A stretch of DNA of 64,000 nucleotides from Ostrinia nubilalis (Eukaryota; Arthropoda; Insecta; Lepidoptera; Crambidae), in the NCBI RefSeq assembly GCF_963855985.1, contig NC_087096.1, positions 1,488,001-1,552,000 on the forward strand, in the 5' to 3' direction. This document shows positions 57,674-64,000 of the stretch, one piece after another. A program made the translations under genes and the position numbers. Below the pieces are notes generated by a model, which saw nothing but the letters and a program-made list of their open reading frames with translations, ran no database searches and had not been told where the DNA came from. The stretch's first letter is position 1. Each line of letters starts with the position of its first letter.

Positions 57674-59106
57674 AGTCCAGTAGAATTAGCTTTTAAATCG
57701 GAAATAATTCCTACAAAAGATTTTATTGTTTTAATGGCTTCATTGGTTGCCCATTAAGATTCTCCTAAGTTTTCGACTTCGACGGAGTTGTGCTTAAGTG
57801 GTGGGGGCCCCCGAAAGAGGCATTTTTTCGGTTTTCCGGTTATACCGCGTAAAGGACTTACCCTATCAAAAAGTGGTCTTCATGACGGTTGAAGGGCACT
57901 TAATCCTGCATTGAATAAGACCAAATTCATATGTTTTGGACAAACCGTTCTCGCGCTAAAGTTCGGCAAAGTGGAAAATATACGTATAATTAATGACCCT
58001 CTCCACGTCCAATGGTTTGTTACCCACAGGCTTCCAAGTCTTGAAAAGGGCCACCTCAACCAGTGTAACCCTATCAAGGCTTACGAGCTTGATGCGCCTA
58101 TCCTTGTTCGTCCCAGCCGTTCCTTAACTGCGGTTGCTGCACCTCTTCCTGGCACTCACCTGAACGACTCTGTGTTACCTACTGTGGTTGCCCCTCTTCC
58201 TTGTATCCTCCTGCATGACTACGTTGCCTAGCCGTATGCCTGGTCTAAGGTTCGACGCCAAAAATCAACAACAACAAGTTCATATTAAAACGCTGAAGAG
58301 TTTTTTGTTTGTTTGTTTGAACGCGCTAATCTTAAGAATTACTAGTTTGATTGAAATCATTATTTTTGTGTTGAATAGCTCATACATTGAGGAAGGCTAT
58401 AGGATATATACAATCACTCTACGACTAATAGAGGCGAAGCAGTAAAGAAAAATGTTGCAAGCACGGAAAATAGTATTTAAACTATTTTCACGCGTACAAA
58501 GTTGATTTTGTGGCGTCGAACCTTGGACCAGGCATATAGCTAAGCAATGCAATCGTACAGGAGGGTACAAGGAAGAGAGGCAGCCACATTAGGTAACACA
58601 GAGTCGTTCAGGAGAGTGTCAGGAAGAGGTGCAGCAACCGCAGTTAAGGAACGGCTGGGACGAACAAGGATAAGCGAATCAAACTCGTGAGCCTTGTTAG
58701 GGTTACACTGGTTAAGGCGACCCTTTGCAAGGCTTGGAAGCATGTGGGTAACAAGCCATTGGACGTGGAGAGGGTCATTAATTATACGTATATTTTCTAC
58801 TTTGCCGAACTTTAGCGCGAGAACGGTTTGTCCAAAACATATGAATTTGGTCTTATTCAATGCAGGATTAAGTGCCCTTTAACCGTCATGAAGACCACTT
58901 TTCGATAGGGTAAGTCCTTTACGCGGTATAACCGGAAAACCGAAAAAACGCCGCTTTCGGGGGCCCCCACCACTTAAGCACAACTCCGTCGAAGTCGAAA
59001 ACTTAGGAGAGTCTTAATGGGCAACCAATGAAGCCATTAAAGCAAAAAAATCTTTTGTAGGAATTATTTCCGATTTAATCAATTTTTGTGTTTAATTCTA
59101 CTGGCC
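57674..59106. mobile_element. 1.43-kb fold-back element with coding-like arms
   Basis: The left arm (about 57674-58268) and right arm (about 58501-59106) are inverted copies; the spacer is about 230 bp. Each arm carries a frame of 106 codons, plus 57911-58231 and minus 58860-58540, sharing MNKTKFICFGQTVLALKFGK and LVRPSRSLTAVAAPLP. The KTKFICFG piece faintly resembles a LINE reverse-transcriptase motif. The spacer contains gtttgtttgtttgaacgcgc and gaggaaggctatagg, from a common moth repeat, probably Helitron-like. No target duplication found. Confidence 0.7.
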
Positions 59107-59394
59107 TATTTCAGCGCAGTTTAGGCACAAAATATACAATACCACACAATATTATATTTTGTGGTTTAGGTTAGAGTAGATATAACATTATGTGTGTATA
59201 ATGAAGAGATATCCTTTGCTATAAGTTACAAATTAAAATTAGTGCTCATAGAGTCGACAATGTCATATCATTTCAAATTAAAAAATTATATTCGATGATA
59301 TCACTCAACCGCAGCCACTAAACTATCGAGTTTCAATTTACGAGTACCGACGTGATTCGCGGAAGGAATATGTTGTATAACTTGCGTCTAAATA

Positions 59395-59537
59395 TAGTGC
59401 AAGTGCAACGAAGAAAACGTCAAGTGCACAGGGCGCAAGGGCGGCCGACCGGTTTCGCGACAGACCGGAAAATCGGTGCGCGCCAACGCGACGCCGCGTC
59501 GCAACGCTAGATCCCATCGAGGAAAGTGGATATGGAC
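59395..59537 (+). other. CpG-rich island in the intron
   Basis: A short G+C/CpG-rich segment (ggcggccgaccggtttcgcg ... aacgcgacgccgcgtcgcaa) in AT-rich DNA. It might be an alternative promoter or 5' exon of the myosin gene, but there is no coding support. Confidence 0.3.
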
Positions 59538-59545
59538 TGTGGAGG

Positions 59546-59892
59546 TAGGGTTGCCATCTATAAAATTTGGCAACAAGGACAAAACTCGTAAAAACCCTGG
59601 ATTTTGGAGCCCAGAATCCTGACAATATCAAAAGGTTTCTACTTAATTGTGTTCGCCTAATGCAGGCAGTCTACACATCAAATCCACTCCCGCCGAAATG
59701 AGTCGTCCACATGATTCTTTTGAAATAAAGCCGCCGACACCAAGCCGTTCGGGCTGTCAGCGATCTTGAATTCTTGATGCATAAGTCCTTAAAGATTTAA
59801 ACCAGGACAAGCAATGAAACCCCGCCTACTAAACTAAGACAAAACATATCCAGGGAAACCCGGAAACTGGTGATGGCAACTTTGCAACCCTA
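59546..59892. mobile_element. hAT-like MITE, 347 bp
   Basis: Ends tagggttgccatc and gcaaccctatype inverted sequence (gcaaccc-ta at 59884-59892), flanked by tgtggagg at 59538-59545 and 59893-59900. The terminal tagggttgcca equals that of the hAT at 46936, so it may be mobilised by that transposase family. Confidence 0.75.
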
Positions 59893-59900
59893 TGTGGAGG

Positions 59901-61735
59901 TGACGCATCATCCGGAGATCCGTAATGCGGCAAAATTATGCGCAGTCGACATGGTATTCGGAATTCGCATGGGTCTGCTCAAATGCTCTAGCCATATCCC
60001 AATTTGAACTATGAATCTGACGGTTGTAGACATGGGGTAAATGTTTGTGTAACGAGCACGAGCATTTGTCGAAATCTGAGTCATGAACTGTAGTGAATTT
60101 AAACTAAAGACGTGTATGGAACTCTAATCGCCATATTAGGTAATGCTTATTCCTGTGTTGGTGGGAGCTATATTTATTGTTTTAATTGCTATACGTTGAC
60201 ATTTAGACAATTTGGAATTGTAAAAAGTTGACATTTACTTCACACTTATGTTATTGTATAATGTATAATATAAACAGTCCGCCGTGATCATTGTTTTCTT
60301 GTTGCATGTGTATCTAAATCTAAAACGATAGAGCAGATCTTTCATATCCTATTTCCCACAATATAAATTAGACATAGTATCTTTCTGACATAATCCATTA
60401 CATCAGCTGATCATCATATCACTGAACTTATTATCATTCGTCTCGGTACATCAGTATCCTATACCTTGTTAGAATTCGCTCCAGTGCCCAGTGAGTGTTG
60501 TTTGGAATCACAATGGTCGTTATGTCCCACCGATGTCACCTGACAGCGACTAGTCGGACCGGAGTCTAAAACCAGATTCCGATTGTCGTCGGAATGGGAT
60601 AAAGGCATTTAAGCGTTTGATAATATGAACACGATGCTTTGTGTTCGTTTTGTCTCTATTTTAAATGCTGTCTGTACTGTGTAGTGTGTACTAGTCATAT
60701 ACTCTTTATACAGATTACAGACTTATCGATCTTGGATTTGCTTTTTTTAACAATAAAAGTCTGAATGTGAAGTTACCGCAAGAATAAAACAAAACTAAAC
60801 TGACATTACAATAAAATACATCAAATAAGGCGCAGGTGGCAGTGCCGCTGCAATATATGAACATGGCGTTAGATAAAGCCTCAGACACTTCAATTCATTT
60901 CAACCATAGGCAGATTCAATTCCATTGTCATGTTTTACATTGTAACAATATGCTATCTTTAAAATAAAAATGATACCATCCCCCCTGTTTAAGGCGACAG
61001 GTGTATTCCCTTCCGACCCGCGACGCTCCCCTCGAAAAGGTGCAACGGCCTTCCAAACTGGATCGTCTGTAGACGATACAACAAAACAATTTATCGGTAT
61101 TCCCTCGGGATATACAAGTTAGACGGGCACTTGTTAGACTATCAGAGGTCAAAGGACGTCCTCCACTCCCTTATCCAGTCGGTGCAACACCCGCCAAGCC
61201 TCGTCTGAAAGAATCAGGAAATTAAAATGGAATTGGAAACGTTCAGGAAAACGAACTGCTAAGTCTTATTGGATTTCGTGTTTCTCTTCGAGGCATAATC
61301 TGTTTTCAATCAGACTGAAGTCAATATTAACTTTTGATTCAATTTGAACTAAGTGAATTTAGCATTCATGTCTTTGTCTGGAATTGCGAACATACTCTTG
61401 CTTAATTAATATGTTCTGTGTGTCATTGAAACTTGTTTGATTGGGATTTTACAATAGAATCTCGTTGTTCTTGTATCGTGTATAGGGCATGCAATTCGGA
61501 TATCCGGATATCCATATTATTCGGATATTCGCCACATTTATTATTCGAATAGCATCTATGTAATTATTCGGTCTTTTCGAACAATACGAATACGCCTTTC
61601 CTATTAAAAAATTGTAAAAACATCTGACCGCAAACTTATTAATAAAACTTAAAACTATTAAAACTGCAGGCAAGATGTTAGCGGTAAGGTTAGATGAATG
61701 GACAAGTGCGCGCAATCGCAGATATCCCTTCAAGA
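59901..61735 (+). other. Intronic DNA without recognised genes
   Basis: Nothing coding. At 61490-61580 ggatatccggatatcc and attcg repeats resemble a decayed MITE. A GC-richer patch at 60975-61200 is unexplained. Confidence 0.35.
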
Positions 61736-62787
61736 GCCAACCAATATTCTTTCAACTTTCAAAGCATCCAAACTCATCAGAGTTTGGATGATTTGAAAGT
61801 TTATCCTTGCTTGTAGCGGAGTGTGTGGCTCTTTATTTCCTCTCTGACTGTGGGCAATGGCAAGTCCTGATAGATAAGCCTGTTTCTGATATACCACGGC
61901 ATTTGGTAAATCAAACGTACGGCTTTTGTCTAAAAGTGCTCGATTATGTCGAGATTGGAGTTGGCAGCTGTTCCCCACAGCTGTATCCCGTAGGTCCAGA
62001 TAGGTTTAAGGATAGTTTTGTAGACCATCATTTTACTACTGGTGTTCAGCTGTGACTGGACTCCGACAAGCCACATCATGTTTTTTAGTTTGGCATCTAG
62101 GTCCTTCCTCTTTGTCCATATTATATGCTTTCTCCAGGTTAGCCTGCGGTCCAAGTGCAAGCCCAGATACTAACGTCCTCAGCGGCTCAGCCTGAGGTAT
62201 TTGGATACCATTAAGTTTAACCGGTGGGCAGGATTTTCTTCGATTTTCTTCTGAGAGTGAAGGTTACATGAACATGCACAGATTTAAGTGAGAGTAAGGC
62301 CGTCACTGGATCGTCGTGTGTTGGCATTGTTACATTGTCGTCAGCAAAGGTTCCTGTGAATGTATTTGCAGTTGTTGGCAGGTCTGCGGTAAACAATAGG
62401 TATAGCACGAGCCCCAAGACACTACCCTGGGGTATACCGGACGTTATGTTGCTTAGGGCAGAACCAGATCTGACTTCAAAGCATATGTCTTTCAAATACG
62501 ACCTAAGTATTTCGTAGAACGGACATGGGAGGTTCTGTTTAAGTTTGTACAAGAGCCCTTTATGCCAGACCTTGTCGAAGGCTTGACTTATGTACAAGAA
62601 CGCAGCTGAGCAGTATCGTTTCTTTTCTAGTGCTTCAGAGACGATGACTGTTTATGGTTCTGTGGACCTGTTCAGTTGTGGAGTGTCTTTCCCGGAAACC
62701 AAATTGGTGTTCAGGTATCAGATCACCGATGTGGGGCTTCATTCGTTTGAACAGTATTTTTTCGAATACCTTCGATAGCAGCGTTTT
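61736..62787 (-). mobile_element. Degenerate jockey-like LINE, reverse transcriptase domain
   Basis: Minus-strand pieces in order: LLSKVFEKILFKRMKPHIGD, EHQFGFRERHSTTEQVHRTI, QAFDKVWHKGLLYKL (motif A), IPQGSVLGLVLYLLFTADLP, the catalytic block TFADDNV (usual FADDT), then MHLDRRLTWRKHI and YGIQLWGTAANSN. Several frameshifts and stops split them, so it is inactive. Both ends are truncated. Confidence 0.8.
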
Positions 62788-62888
62788 TTTTTTTCAAGTA
62801 GTATTGAAGTTAGATGATTGTATTAAGCAAATTGATCCTTATTAAAATGATTATAGACAAAAAAGTGTTTCTTTTAATTTACATTATA

Positions 62889-63992
62889 CAGTGTGAGTCA
62901 CGTTAAAGTGTACATATGAAAATAGACGAAACTAGACCTATTTTTATCGACAAAAAAGAGGTCAAAATTTTTTTGAGATTTTTTTTTAATTTTTTATAGA
63001 TTTTTTTTTCTTCCAATTACTTAATGTAAAGAAAACGAAATAACTTTTAAACTAAGCGGTATATCCTCATAAAATAAAAACAGTAATAATGCTAAATAAC
63101 AGGCGATACTAAAAAAATACATAAAATACACAAAAAAGGCCAACAAATAATAAAAAAATATACTTTTTGAAAAAAATCTGCTTTTAAATTCGTGTTTTTT
63201 TGGTTATTTGATAAATTTCTCCAAAAAATGCCCCTTTAACCGGTGGTTTTTATTACTTTGTATTATTCTCTATCATATTAAATTCGTAAAACCAAAAATC
63301 GCATGTCTCTATTCCTATCAGAACGTTTGCAATGATCGTTTGAACTGAGCCTCTCCGGGCGCGCCATTCAACGCTTCGTTAACAACGAAACTGAAAATGG
63401 CTCTAGATTTGTAATTTTGATAAAGACAAGTAAGATTTCAAATAAAAACAAAAGATTTCGAAGTAAAATAAGCATTTTAGTTAAAATTAAAATTGTCTCT
63501 ACCTGTAGCGGAGAATAATGTTGTGGCAGGCCTTTGTTCAAACGATCATAGCAAATGTTGTGATAGGGATAGAGACATGCGATTTTTGGTTTTACAAAGA
63601 TAATACGATAGAGAATAATACAAAGTAATAAAAACCACCTGTTATAGGGGTATTTTTTGAAGAAATTGAACAAATAACCAAAAAAACACGAATTTAAAAG
63701 CAGATTTTTTTCAAAAAGTATCATTTTTTATTATTTGTTGGCCTTTTTTGTGTATTTTATGTATTTTTTTAGTATAGCCTGTTATTTAGCATTATTACTG
63801 TTTTTATTTTATCAGGATATACCGTTTAGTTTAAAAGGTATTACGTTTTCTTTACAATAAGTAATTGGAAGAAAAAAAATTCTATAAAAAATTAAAAAAA
63901 AATCTCAAAAAATTTTTGACCTCTTTTTTGTCGATGAAAATAGGTCTAGTTTCATCTATTTTCATATGTACACTTTAACGTGACTCACACTG
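62889..63992. mobile_element. Mariner-like fold-back element, 457-bp arms
   Basis: Starts cagtgtgagtcacgttaaag, ends with the exact complement, and is flanked by TA at 62887-62888 and 63993-63994. The arms 62889-63345 and 63536-63992 are about equal in length with few mismatches; the spacer is 190 bp. No transposase. CAGT ends with TA duplication fit Tc1/mariner. Confidence 0.8.
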
Positions 63993-64000
63993 TATTGAAA

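Noticed and set aside
59338..59631. Minus-strand 97-codon ORF in the CpG-rich patch
   Set aside because: It crosses the border of a MITE and has no recognisable domain; open frame is a result of high GC.

Overview
This is a eukaryotic, AT-rich, intron-rich and very repeat-dense window. Spliced gene models (GT-AG and some GC-AG introns), animal-specific families (TMC channel, brainiac, nonmuscle myosin II) and the repeat types (LINE 3' tails with GATGAT or CGAA ends, Helitron-like repeats ending in CTAGT, many short inverted-repeat elements) point to an insect, most likely a moth or butterfly. The order Lepidoptera is inferred from the repeats, not proven.

Layout of genes. (1) 810-14285, minus strand: the N-terminal half of a transmembrane channel-like (TMC) gene. 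I could join nine coding exons in phase, two of them alternative first exons. The 3' half lies beyond position 1. (2) 16032-16699, plus: a complete two-exon gene for the small C10 protein (C12orf57 family). (3) 17803-18867, plus: an intronless coding region for brainiac (brn), a Golgi beta-1,3-glycosyltransferase, possibly transcribed together with C10. (4) 21939-26399, minus: a complete seven-exon low-specificity L-threonine aldolase of 372 residues. (5) 27835-28179, plus: first coding exon of nonmuscle myosin II heavy chain (zipper). The next exon is not in the window, so 28180-64000 is probably one first intron of more than 35.8 kb. TMC and C10 are divergent, and so are threonine aldolase and myosin.

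Most other DNA is mobile-element material. It includes LINE fragments, two adjacent hAT-type elements with perfect 8-bp target duplications (the first holding three nested insertions), hAT-like, Harbinger-like, Mutator-like and mariner-like short elements, Helitron-like repeats, a THAP exon inside a P-element-like inverted-repeat unit, and two large fold-back elements.

The most interesting observations: three different TMC exons have been locally tandem-duplicated into partial copies. One 210-bp mariner-like MITE family supplies most of the 5' splice site of a TMC exon and also completes the AATAAA signal of threonine aldolase. Introns of C10 and threonine aldolase use GC donors. Coordinates of exons were derived by hand from splice phase and family similarity; no search or alignment program was run.
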